From: Pacificibacter marinus
GTDB taxonomy: Bacteria > Pseudomonadota > Alphaproteobacteria > Rhodobacterales > Rhodobacteraceae
Assembly: GCF_018860505.1 (NCBI RefSeq)
Contig: NZ_JAHKPU010000049.1
Span: 62,001 to 126,000, forward strand
DNA: 64,000 bases
Reading direction: 5' to 3'
In this document: positions 19,439-27,249 of the stretch, one piece after another
Position numbering within the stretch: position 1 is the first letter of the stretch
Layout: each line of letters begins with the position of its first letter
The notes under the pieces: generated by a model
Database searches by the model: none
What the model was told of the DNA's origin: nothing
The model's input: only the letters and a program-made list of their open reading frames with translations
Position numbers and translations under genes: made by a program

Positions 19439-20295
19439 GTAAGAAACAAGACAAGACCGAGGTCGAAACCACAGGCCATTCTTGGGATGGGATTGAAGAA
19501 TATAACAACCCCTTGCCGCGTTGGTGGCTCTGGACGTTTTATCTGTGTATCGTTTGGGCGATAGGCTATTCGATCGCCTATCCCGCTTGGCCATTGGTCA
19601 AAGGGGCCACCACCGGTCTGCTTGGGTATTCAACCCGCGCAGAGGTGGCCAAGGATATCCAAACCTTTGACGAAATGAACGCCGCTATCGACGCCGAATT
19701 GGCGGCTGCAAATGTGGCTGACATTCTGCCAAACACGCCTCTTGGGGATTACGCCACCAACGCGGGGGCGGCTGTGTTTCGGGCCAACTGTTCGCAGTGT
19801 CACGGCTCAGGCGCCGCTGGCAACGTGGGCTACCCGAACCTTTTGGACAACGATTGGCTTTGGGGCGGGTCTGTGGATGAGATCGCTTATTCGATCCAGC
19901 ACGGTATTCGTAATGAAACAGATGATGCGCGTTATTCTGAAATGCCTCGCTTTGGTGTTGATGAAATTCTGGAACCTGAACAGATCGATCAAGTTGTGGA
20001 ATTCGTGCTGCAACTCTCTGGGTCCGAATTTGACGCCGCACTGGCCACTGAGGGCGCAGTTGTGTTCGAAGAAAACTGTGCGGCCTGTCACGCAGAAGAC
20101 GGCACTGGTGATCGCGATTTCGGCGCGCCAAATTTGGCGGATGCGATCTGGCTTTACGGTGGTGATCGCGAGACCATCCATGAAAGTGTGTCCGAGGCAC
20201 GTTTCGGCGTGATGCCAGCTTGGGGGCAACGCTTGACCCAAGCCGAAGTCAACGCCGCAGCCGTCTATGTGCACACACGCGGCGGTGGCGAATAA
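19435..20295 (+). CDS. ccoP: cbb3-type cytochrome c oxidase subunit III (dihaem c)
   Basis: Dihaem membrane-anchored cytochrome c, 286 residues, that accepts electrons from soluble cytochromes. One membrane span (about 32-55) is followed by two cytochrome domains with CSQCH (119-123) and CAACH (215-219). The N-terminal [17 protein letters not shown] block is diagnostic of FixP/CcoP. Last gene of the operon, followed by a strong terminator. Confidence 0.97.
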   Translation: MSKKQDKTEVETTGHSWDGIEEYNNPLPRWWLWTFYLCIVWAIGYSIAYPAWPLVKGATTGLLGYSTRAEVAKDIQTFDEMNAAIDAELAAANVADILPNTPLGDYATNAGAAVFRANCSQCHGSGAAGNVGYPNLLDNDWLWGGSVDEIAYSIQHGIRNETDDARYSEMPRFGVDEILEPEQIDQVVEFVLQLSGSEFDAALATEGAVVFEENCAACHAEDGTGDRDFGAPNLADAIWLYGGDRETIHESVSEARFGVMPAWGQRLTQAEVNAAAVYVHTRGGGE

Positions 20296-20321
20296 CGTTA
20301 CTGAGATCGTATGAAATGACA

Positions 20322-20352
20322 AAGCTGGCCGCGATTGTGGCCAGCTTTTTTG
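20322..20352 (+). terminator. Terminator of ccoNOQP
   Basis: AAGCTGGCC pairs with GGCCAGCTT around an 8-base loop, followed by a T run. Placed 26 bases after the ccoP stop. Confidence 0.9.
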
Positions 20353-20445
20353 TGGCAGCAGGCAAGATTTCCCAACCAACGAATATTTGATTAGCTTTTT
20401 GAACAGGCCGCGCTAACGTCAGGTCATGCACAAGGAGATTGCTTA

Positions 20446-21354
20446 ATGAACACCCCCACCCAAGAACGTCTCACGGCCGCCGATTTTGACCAAGATTTGT
20501 TGGATCTTTACGACTATTATGCCCATGGTAAAATCACCAAACGCGAATTTTTAGACCGCGCAGGTAAGTGGGCCATCGGTGGTCTGACAGCCGCCGCGAT
20601 TCTTGGCACTTTGTCGCCAAATTACGCGCTTGCACAGCAAGTGGCCGAAGACGATGATGACATCATCGGCGAAGACATCACCTATCAAAGCCCCGATGGC
20701 ACCGGCGAAATCACCGCTTATCTCGTGCGTCCTGCCAATATCGATCCTGCGAACCCGCCAGCTGCTGTGCTTGTGGTGCATGAAAACCGTGGTCTGAACC
20801 CCTACATCCGCGACGTTGTGCGCCGTTTGGCCAAAGCCGGTTTCATCGCGATGGGCCCTGATGGTTTGTCCTCGCTTGGTGGCTATCCTGGCACAGATGA
20901 TGAGGGGCGCGATATGCAGCGCACCATCGATCAAAGCGCTTTGCTGAACGATTTCTTTGCTGGGTTCGAATATCTGCAAGCGATGGAAGGCACCAATGGA
21001 AAAGTCGGCGCGACAGGGTTCTGTTACGGTGGTGGCGTGGTTAATAAGTTGGCTGTGGCCTATCCTGAAATGGCCGCAGGCGTGCCGTTCTATGGGTCTA
21101 CACCAACCGCTGAACAAGTGGCTGCCATTAAAGCACCGCTGCGCATCCAGCTTGCAGCCCTTGATCAGCGCATCAACGCCATGTGGCCTGCTTACCAAGA
21201 CGCTTTGGAAAAAAATGACAAACGTTACGTGGCCGATATTTACCCCGGTGTGAACCACGGGTTCCACAATGACACGACACCGCGCTATGACGCGGAAATG
21301 GCGAAATTGGCCGAAAAACGCATGATCGCTTGGTTCCGCACCTACCTTGCGTGA
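20446..21354 (+). CDS. Exported dienelactone-hydrolase-family protein
   Basis: A 302-residue alpha/beta-hydrolase of the dienelactone hydrolase family. The nucleophile elbow GFCYGG supplies a catalytic cysteine, with the partner His in PGVNHGFHN and an Asp expected in the ALDQRI region. The N-terminus carries TKREFL ahead of a hydrophobic stretch and ALAQ, which looks like a Tat signal with KR in place of RR, so the enzyme is probably periplasmic (YghX-like). AAGGAG precedes the ATG. It sits alone between two terminator-like hairpins, separating ccoNOQP from ccoGHIS. Substrate unknown. Confidence 0.85.
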   Translation: MNTPTQERLTAADFDQDLLDLYDYYAHGKITKREFLDRAGKWAIGGLTAAAILGTLSPNYALAQQVAEDDDDIIGEDITYQSPDGTGEITAYLVRPANIDPANPPAAVLVVHENRGLNPYIRDVVRRLAKAGFIAMGPDGLSSLGGYPGTDDEGRDMQRTIDQSALLNDFFAGFEYLQAMEGTNGKVGATGFCYGGGVVNKLAVAYPEMAAGVPFYGSTPTAEQVAAIKAPLRIQLAALDQRINAMWPAYQDALEKNDKRYVADIYPGVNHGFHNDTTPRYDAEMAKLAEKRMIAWFRTYLA

Positions 21355-21372
21355 TCATTCGGTCAAGAATTC

Positions 21373-21400
21373 ATGCGCCCGTCTTGGTTGGCGGGCGCAT
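21373..21400 (+). terminator. Hairpin after the dienelactone-hydrolase gene
   Basis: ATGCGCCCG pairs with CGGGCGCAT around a 10-base loop, followed by ATTTGTG with only a weak T run. Probable terminator. Confidence 0.6.
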
Positions 21401-21460
21401 ATTTGTGACAGCCGTTTACATTTGTTAAAGCTATCTGAAGTCACTAGAGTTTTTTAGGGG

Positions 21461-21492
21461 TGCGACAAAAGCAGCATCGGCTGCGACAAAAG
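21461..21492. repeat. Two direct GCGACAAAAG repeats upstream of ccoG
   Basis: TGCGACAAAAG occurs at 21461-21471 and again at 21482-21492, a 21-base period that places both copies on the same face of the helix. They lie 30-60 bases upstream of the ccoG FNR box. Candidate second-regulator sites, possibly RegA/PrrA-like. Confidence 0.45.
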
Positions 21493-21521
21493 TCACATCC
21501 AAGATACAACTTACGGTCGGC

Positions 21522-21535
21522 TTGATCCAAATCAA
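21522..21535. promoter_or_regulatory. FNR box for ccoGHIS
   Basis: TTGATCCAAATCAA is an exact consensus match. A class-II geometry predicts a start near 21570 with CATTAA (21558-21563) as -10, downstream of the GTG at 21565 and upstream of ATG 21598. Confidence 0.85.
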
Positions 21536-21597
21536 GGTTTAGGACAACCCGCGCGCCCATTAAGGTGCAAACGCGAACAGTCGAAAAGGCCGCTCTC

Positions 21598-23028
21598 ATG
21601 AGCTCATCAGATAGCACACCCAAGCTCTACAAAGCCCGCGAACCGATTTTCCCACGCCGCGTCTCTGGCGTGTTTCGCAATCTCAAGTGGATCATCATGA
21701 TTCTGACCTTGGGCGTGTATTACGTTTCGCCGTGGCTGCGCTTTGATCGTGGGCCGAAACTGCCCGATCAGGCGATTTTGGTGGATATGGCCAATCGGCG
21801 GTTTTTCTTTTTCTGGATCGAAATCTGGCCGCATGAATTTTACTTTATCGCGGGCCTGTTGATTATGGCTGGGCTGGGGTTGTTTTTGTTCACCTCGGCG
21901 GCGGGGCGTGTGTGGTGTGGCTATGCTTGCCCGCAAACGGTTTGGACCGACCTGTATATTCTGGTGGAACGCTGGATCGAAGGCGACCGCAATGCGCGTT
22001 TGCGTCTGCACCGACAGAAAAAGCTCGATTTTCGCAAAGCGCGCCTGCGCGTGACCAAATGGATTGTCTGGCTGCTGATCGGTTTGGCAACGGGCGGGGC
22101 TTGGGTGTTTTATTTCACAGATGCGCCCACATTGTTGGTCGATCTGGTGACAGGCAATGCGCATCCGGTCGCTTACGGGACTATGGCTGTTTTGACCGCG
22201 ACGACGTTTTTCTTTGGCGGGTTTGCCCGCGAACAAATCTGCATCTACGCCTGCCCATGGCCGCGTATCCAATCTGCGATGATGGACGAAGATACGCTCG
22301 TGGTGGGATATCGTCATTGGCGCGGTGAGCCCCGCGAAAAGCATCGCAAGGGCATCGATACCTCGGGCTTAGGCGATTGCATTGATTGCATGGCTTGCGT
22401 GAATGTCTGTCCTGTGGGCATAGATATCCGTGATGGACAGCAGTTGGAATGCATCACCTGCGGCTTGTGTATTGATGCTTGTGATGACGTTATGGAGAAG
22501 ATCGGCAAGCCACGCGGGTTGATCGACTACATGGCCTTGACCGATGAGCCTCGCGAAATCGCAGGTCATGCGCCCAAACCCATTTGGAAACATATCCTGC
22601 GCCCACGCACGATCATGTACACGGGCATTTGGTCGCTTGTCGGATTTGGCCTGCTGTTCGCGCTATTCATTCAGCCCGACATCGATATGACCGTCGCTCC
22701 TGTGCGCAATCCGACCTATGTGATGTTGTCTGACGGCTCTATTCGCAACATTTACGATGTGCGTTTGCGCAATAAACATGGCGAGGATCGCCCGTTCCAA
22801 ATCTCGGCCACGGGGTCTGACGATTTGCTGGTGGACATCGAAGGGGGCACAGATCAAACTGTGCTTGTGCCAGCAGATGGTACCAAATTGCAGCGCGTCT
22901 ATGTGATCGCACCCGCAAAATCTGGGCCTGCGACCTCTGACCGAACACCGTTCACCATGTGGGTGACAGATACAACCAATGATGATCGCGCCTCAACCGA
23001 GACCGTGTTCAATGGAAAAGGCAATTAA
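21598..23028 (+). CDS. ccoG: cbb3 oxidase accessory ferredoxin-like protein CcoG
   Basis: A polytopic membrane protein with two 4Fe-4S clusters, implicated in copper handling for cbb3 oxidase assembly (RdxA/FixG family). At 476 residues it has four or five membrane spans, the FxxCGYACPQTVW block, CIYACPWPR, and ferredoxin motifs CIDCMACVNVCPVGIDIR and CITCGLCIDAC, with a periplasmic Ig-like C-terminus. ATG 21598 is chosen because AAAGG precedes it and the predicted transcript starts after the GTG at 21565. First gene of ccoGHIS. Confidence 0.96.
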   Translation: MSSSDSTPKLYKAREPIFPRRVSGVFRNLKWIIMILTLGVYYVSPWLRFDRGPKLPDQAILVDMANRRFFFFWIEIWPHEFYFIAGLLIMAGLGLFLFTSAAGRVWCGYACPQTVWTDLYILVERWIEGDRNARLRLHRQKKLDFRKARLRVTKWIVWLLIGLATGGAWVFYFTDAPTLLVDLVTGNAHPVAYGTMAVLTATTFFFGGFAREQICIYACPWPRIQSAMMDEDTLVVGYRHWRGEPREKHRKGIDTSGLGDCIDCMACVNVCPVGIDIRDGQQLECITCGLCIDACDDVMEKIGKPRGLIDYMALTDEPREIAGHAPKPIWKHILRPRTIMYTGIWSLVGFGLLFALFIQPDIDMTVAPVRNPTYVMLSDGSIRNIYDVRLRNKHGEDRPFQISATGSDDLLVDIEGGTDQTVLVPADGTKLQRVYVIAPAKSGPATSDRTPFTMWVTDTTNDDRASTETVFNGKGN

Positions 23029-23029
23029 T

Positions 23030-23488
23030 ATGGTACGTGAAATCACTGGCAAACATGTCTTGATCGGGACTGTTTCGGCTTTTTCGGTTATCATCGGGGT
23101 GAATCTGTTTATGGCCTATAGCGCCATACGCACCTTTCCGGGGCTTGAGGTCAAAAATTCTTACGTCGCCTCACAAACGTTTGACGCCGACAAGGCCTCG
23201 CAAGAAGCCTTGGGGTGGACGATTGATGCCACAGACAAAGACGAAAAGCTTTACGTGACGATCACCGGCGCGGACGGGTTGCCGGTTCAAGTGGCGTCTA
23301 TTACGGGCACCTTGGGGCGCGCGACCAATACAAGCCAAGACCAAACGCCAGAGTTCACTTTTGACGGCACGTCTTACGTGGCCGACACTGGCCCGTTGGC
23401 GACGGGCAATTGGAATTACCGCATGGTGGCCACAGCGCTTGACGGCACTCCGTTCAAGCAGCGCGTTGTTATCCATGTGAAACGCTGA
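23030..23488 (+). CDS. ccoH: cbb3 oxidase assembly protein CcoH/FixH
   Basis: A 152-residue protein with one N-terminal membrane span (about 10-30) and a periplasmic FixH domain (NSYVASQTFD at its start). It is needed for cbb3 assembly. ATG 23030 lies two bases after the ccoG stop, with AAAAGG upstream inside ccoG. The open frame extends about 17 codons into ccoG, but those are not FixH-like. Confidence 0.93.
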   Translation: MVREITGKHVLIGTVSAFSVIIGVNLFMAYSAIRTFPGLEVKNSYVASQTFDADKASQEALGWTIDATDKDEKLYVTITGADGLPVQVASITGTLGRATNTSQDQTPEFTFDGTSYVADTGPLATGNWNYRMVATALDGTPFKQRVVIHVKR

Positions 23489-23502
23489 TCAAGGCGCGCG
23501 TC

Positions 23503-25680
23503 ATGTCTCAAGCTCAAATATCCGCCTGCCCAGGCTGTCTTGCAGCCCCCACTGCCAAAGACATGGCTCATGGGCGGGATGTGAAAGACAGTCAGATCAC
23601 CTTGTCACTGCCAGCCATTCATTGCGCCGCTTGTATTTCAGGCGTGGAACGCGCGCTTATGCGCCAATCAGGCGTGCGCGCCGCGCGGGTCAACCTGACT
23701 TTAAAACGCGCGCAAGTTGAAGCCGACGACACGACATCTGCACAAGAGTTGGCCGATGCGCTGACTGCCATCGGCTTTGAAGCTTACGAGTTGGACGCGG
23801 GCACAATAGCTGCCACACAAACCGACCGTGCGGGCCGAGCCATTTTGACCCGCATCGCCGTGTCGGGTTTCGCCATGATGAATGTCATGCTGCTGTCCGT
23901 GGCGGTCTGGTCGGGGGCGTCTGATGCCACCCGCGATATGTTCCACTGGATTTCGGCTGCCATTGCTGTGCCAGCCGTCGCCTATGCCGCTCAGCCGTTT
24001 TTCATCTCGGCTTGGACAGCCCTGCGCGCCAAGCGGTTGAATATGGATGTGCCTATTTCCTTGGCCATTTTGTTGGCTGTGGGCATGTCAATCTACGAGA
24101 TATCACTGTCGGGCAGGCACGCCTATTTCGACGCGGCTTTGTCTTTGACGTTTTTCCTGCTTGCTGGGCGTTACCTCGATTACCGCACGCGGTCTATCGC
24201 TCGCTCTGCCGCCGAAGAACTCGCCGCCTTAGAAGTGCCCCGCGCCACTTTGGACAACGGGACAATTGTACCCATCGGAGACCTCACCACCGATCACATC
24301 GTGCGGGTTGTCCCCGGTGCGCGGGTGCCAGTGGACGGGATCGTCACAGGCGGCGCATCTGAATTGGATCGCTCGCTGCTGACAGGGGAAACCCTACCTG
24401 TGGGGGCCGCAAAAGGCTCTCTCGTCAGCGCAGGCGAGGTGAATTTGACAGGGCCGTTGTTGGTGCAGGTCACGGCTGCAGGCGCGGACAGTTCCTTACA
24501 TCGTTTGGCTGATTTGGTCGCTATGGCTGAAACCTCGCGCAATCGCTATACGTCTTTGGCCGACCGCGCCGCACGCATCTACGCCCCCTTGGTGCATTTG
24601 CTGGCTCTGTTTGCCTTTATCGGTTGGGTCGTGGCCACGGGCGATGTGCGGCACGCGCTTAATGTCGCCGTGGCCGTCTTGATCATCACTTGTCCCTGTG
24701 CGCTTGGGCTGGCCGTACCTGCGGTGACCACTGCCGCCTCTGGGCGGTTGTTTCGCGCAGGCATGTTGATCAAATCCGCCACAGCATTGGAACGACTGGC
24801 CGAGGTCGATACGGTTGTGTTCGACAAAACCGGTACGCTGACCCAAGGCCGCCCGCAGCCCGCAAACTGGGATGCGATTGCGCCTGAGGCGCGATCCATC
24901 GTGATGGCCATGGCCGCAGGATCGGCACATCCTTTGTCAGCGTCTTTGTATGATGCGGCGCGTGCATCTCATTGTGTCCCCGCCGATGTCTCAAATGTGG
25001 TTGAGGTTCTAGGGCAGGGTATCGAAGCGCAGTGGAACACTCAGCGCATCCGTCTTGGGCGTGCGGCTTGGCTGGGGGCTGAGGCCTTGGGCCAGACCGC
25101 CACCTATCTACAAATTGGCGATCAAGCGCCTGTGGCTTTCACCTTTGTCGATCATCTGCGCGACGGCGCGGAACAAGCTGTGGCTGCGCTCAAAGCGCAA
25201 GGTAAAGATGTTGTCTTGCTGTCTGGCGATGCGCCTGCTGCCGTGGCGAATATCGCCGCGCGGGTCGGCATTGAGGCTTGGGAGGCCGAATGTCTGCCCC
25301 TTGGCAAAGCCTTGCGGGTCAAAGAATTATCCGAGGCAGGGCGCAAGGTCTTGATGATCGGTGACGGATTAAACGACACTGCTGCTTTGGCCGCAAGCCA
25401 TGTGTCGATCTCGCCGGCCTCTGCGTTGGAAGCCACCCGCGTTGTCTCTGACATTGTCTTGCTGGGCAATTCTCTGGCCCCGATTGGGGACGCCACCACG
25501 CTGGCTGTGTCCGCGACCCGTCGCATCAAAGAAAACTTCGCCATCGCTGCGGGGTATAACATGATCGCCATTCCCATCGCCTTGGCGGGGTTCGCCACGC
25601 CGCTGGCCGCCGCCTTGGCCATGTCGACGTCATCGATTACAGTTTCGCTCAATGCGCTGCGTTTGAAAGGCTTTAAATGA
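23503..25680 (+). CDS. ccoI: Copper-translocating P1B-type ATPase for cbb3 assembly
   Basis: A 725-residue membrane ATPase (FixI/CopA2) that delivers copper across the inner membrane for the CcoN CuB site. An N-terminal CPGC (9-12) precedes one heavy-metal-associated domain with Cys41 and Cys44 (CAAC). The membrane metal site CPC is at 397-399, and the phosphorylated Asp441 is in DKTGTLT. The second copper ATPase in this window (51.7 kb) has two N-terminal metal domains, so it is likely a detoxification exporter while this one serves assembly. The ATGA overlap with ccoS supports this role. Confidence 0.95.
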   Translation: MSQAQISACPGCLAAPTAKDMAHGRDVKDSQITLSLPAIHCAACISGVERALMRQSGVRAARVNLTLKRAQVEADDTTSAQELADALTAIGFEAYELDAGTIAATQTDRAGRAILTRIAVSGFAMMNVMLLSVAVWSGASDATRDMFHWISAAIAVPAVAYAAQPFFISAWTALRAKRLNMDVPISLAILLAVGMSIYEISLSGRHAYFDAALSLTFFLLAGRYLDYRTRSIARSAAEELAALEVPRATLDNGTIVPIGDLTTDHIVRVVPGARVPVDGIVTGGASELDRSLLTGETLPVGAAKGSLVSAGEVNLTGPLLVQVTAAGADSSLHRLADLVAMAETSRNRYTSLADRAARIYAPLVHLLALFAFIGWVVATGDVRHALNVAVAVLIITCPCALGLAVPAVTTAASGRLFRAGMLIKSATALERLAEVDTVVFDKTGTLTQGRPQPANWDAIAPEARSIVMAMAAGSAHPLSASLYDAARASHCVPADVSNVVEVLGQGIEAQWNTQRIRLGRAAWLGAEALGQTATYLQIGDQAPVAFTFVDHLRDGAEQAVAALKAQGKDVVLLSGDAPAAVANIAARVGIEAWEAECLPLGKALRVKELSEAGRKVLMIGDGLNDTAALAASHVSISPASALEATRVVSDIVLLGNSLAPIGDATTLAVSATRRIKENFAIAAGYNMIAIPIALAGFATPLAAALAMSTSSITVSLNALRLKGFK

Positions 25681-25838
25681 ACGTTCTTGTGTTTTTGATC
25701 CCGATTTCATTGCTTTTGGGCGGCATCGGATTGGTGGCGTTTTTCTGGTCGATCAAATCGCGTCAATTCGACGACCCCCAAGGGGATGCCGCGCGTATTT
25801 TGACCACAGATTATGACGACCATCCTCGCGAAGATTGA
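25677..25838 (+). CDS. ccoS: cbb3 oxidase maturation protein CcoS
   Basis: A 53-residue single-span protein beginning MNVLVFLIPIS and continuing to AFFWSIKSRQFDDPQGD, the diagnostic CcoS/FixS core. It overlaps the ccoI stop by four bases (ATGA). CcoS is required for cofactor insertion into the oxidase. Its stop is three bases from the end of the convergent esterase gene. The gene is easily missed because of its size. Confidence 0.95.
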   Translation: MNVLVFLIPISLLLGGIGLVAFFWSIKSRQFDDPQGDAARILTTDYDDHPRED

Positions 25839-25841
25839 CGT

Positions 25842-26540
25842 CTACTTTGCAGCTTGATCGCGCACCTCTTGCGCCAGTTGTGCAACTTTCGGACCTATGC
25901 TGTCCACGATAATCCCAACACCCTCAGCGTTGGGGTGAATGCCGTCGCCTTGAAAATAGGTCGCCAAGACCTCTTGCATCGTGCCCAAATCGGTCAGCGG
26001 GCGTAGAAAGCTTTCCACATAAAGCGTGTCAAATTTTGCCGCCAAATCAGGATAGATCGCAGTGAAATCAGCCTTGTAGTCTGGTCCAAAATTATCCGGC
26101 ACATCGATGCCGATCAGCAAAACAGGGATATCTTTACCTGCTGCCACCGATAAAATCCCATCCAGATTGGCGCGCGCCACAGCCGGATCAGTGCCGCGCA
26201 ACACATCATTCCCCCCAAGCGCCACGATCATCGCATCAACATCAGGCGTCAGCGTCCAATCCACACGGGCAAGCCCGCCGGCAGTGGTATCGCCCGACAC
26301 ACCAGCGTTCAGAATGATCACGTCTTGGTTAGCAGCATCCAACCAGCCTTGTAATTGTACCGTAAACCCGTCTTCTTGAACCAAACCGTAGCCTTGCGTC
26401 AGACTGTCACCAAGGGCTGCGATTGTCACAGTGTCTTGAGCTCGCGCATCGGTGCTGGCCAGCATTAGAAAAACCGATACGATAAACGTCGACAAAAACG
26501 TGTTCACACGACCCGCGCCGCCATATCGATAGCGATACAT
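25842..26540 (-). CDS. tesA: Periplasmic SGNH esterase/lysophospholipase, TesA-type
   Basis: A GDSL/SGNH hydrolase of about 232 residues with an N-terminal signal sequence ending ARA before QDT. The catalytic blocks are intact: GDSLTQGYG (Ser), the oxyanion Gly in NAGVSGDTTAGG, GGND, and DGIHPN (Asp and His). Reported activities of the family are arylesterase, thioesterase and lysophospholipase. The start is uncertain: ATG 26540 (poor Shine-Dalgarno) or the in-frame GTG eleven codons later, which begins directly at the signal peptide. Divergent from the YbbA-like ATPase with about 16 bases between starts, the arrangement known for tesA-ybbA-ybbP. Confidence 0.88.
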   Translation of the reverse strand: MYRYRYGGAGRVNTFLSTFIVSVFLMLASTDARAQDTVTIAALGDSLTQGYGLVQEDGFTVQLQGWLDAANQDVIILNAGVSGDTTAGGLARVDWTLTPDVDAMIVALGGNDVLRGTDPAVARANLDGILSVAAGKDIPVLLIGIDVPDNFGPDYKADFTAIYPDLAAKFDTLYVESFLRPLTDLGTMQEVLATYFQGDGIHPNAEGVGIIVDSIGPKVAQLAQEVRDQAAK

Positions 26541-26556
26541 ATTTAGAAAGCATTTT

Positions 26557-27249
26557 ATGACTGACACAGTTATTTCCCTCACAGATATCGGACTGTCTTT
26601 AAACGGCAACGCGGGGCCTGTCGATATTTTGCACAACATCTCGCTGGATGTGACACGGGGTGAAACCGTGGGTCTTATTGGACCATCTGGATCTGGCAAA
26701 TCGTCGCTCCTTATGTTGCTTGGTGGTTTGGAACAGGCGACCACCGGTGTCGTGTCCGTGTTGGGGCACAATCTAACAGAGATGAATGAAGATGCTCTTG
26801 CACGGTTTCGTAGAAATCATATGGGGGTGGTGTTCCAATCTTTCCACCTTATCCCGACAATGACTGCGCTTGAAAATGTCGCGACCCCTTTGGAATTGGC
26901 TGGCCACGCCGACGCCTTTGAGCGCGCGCGTGAAGAATTAGAGACCGTGGGCCTTGGGGCCCGCTGCGATCATTTCCCGTCGCAAATGTCTGGTGGTGAA
27001 CAGCAACGCGTTGCCTTGGCGCGCGCCGCAGCGCCACGCCCTGCGATTTTTCTGGCGGATGAACCCACGGGCAATCTGGATGGTACAACAGGCGAGGCGA
27101 TCATGGATTTGCTGATGAGCCTGCGTGATCGTCACGGTGCCACGATGGTGTTGGTCACCCACGCGCCAGAGCTGGCCGCTCGTTGTGATCGTGTCATTCG
27201 CTTACGTGATGGTGCGGTTGATTTCGCATCCGCTGAGGCAGCGCAATGA
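26557..27249 (+). CDS. ABC transporter ATP-binding protein, YbbA/LolD-like
   Basis: A 230-residue ABC ATPase with Walker [10 protein letters not shown], signature MSGGEQQR and Walker B FLADEPTG, of the MacB/LolD class. Its stop overlaps the ATG of the large permease, so the pair form a transporter acting on membrane-associated or periplasmic substrates. Location next to tesA matches the ybbA-ybbP pair. Confidence 0.9.
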   Translation: MTDTVISLTDIGLSLNGNAGPVDILHNISLDVTRGETVGLIGPSGSGKSSLLMLLGGLEQATTGVVSVLGHNLTEMNEDALARFRRNHMGVVFQSFHLIPTMTALENVATPLELAGHADAFERAREELETVGLGARCDHFPSQMSGGEQQRVALARAAAPRPAIFLADEPTGNLDGTTGEAIMDLLMSLRDRHGATMVLVTHAPELAARCDRVIRLRDGAVDFASAEAAQ

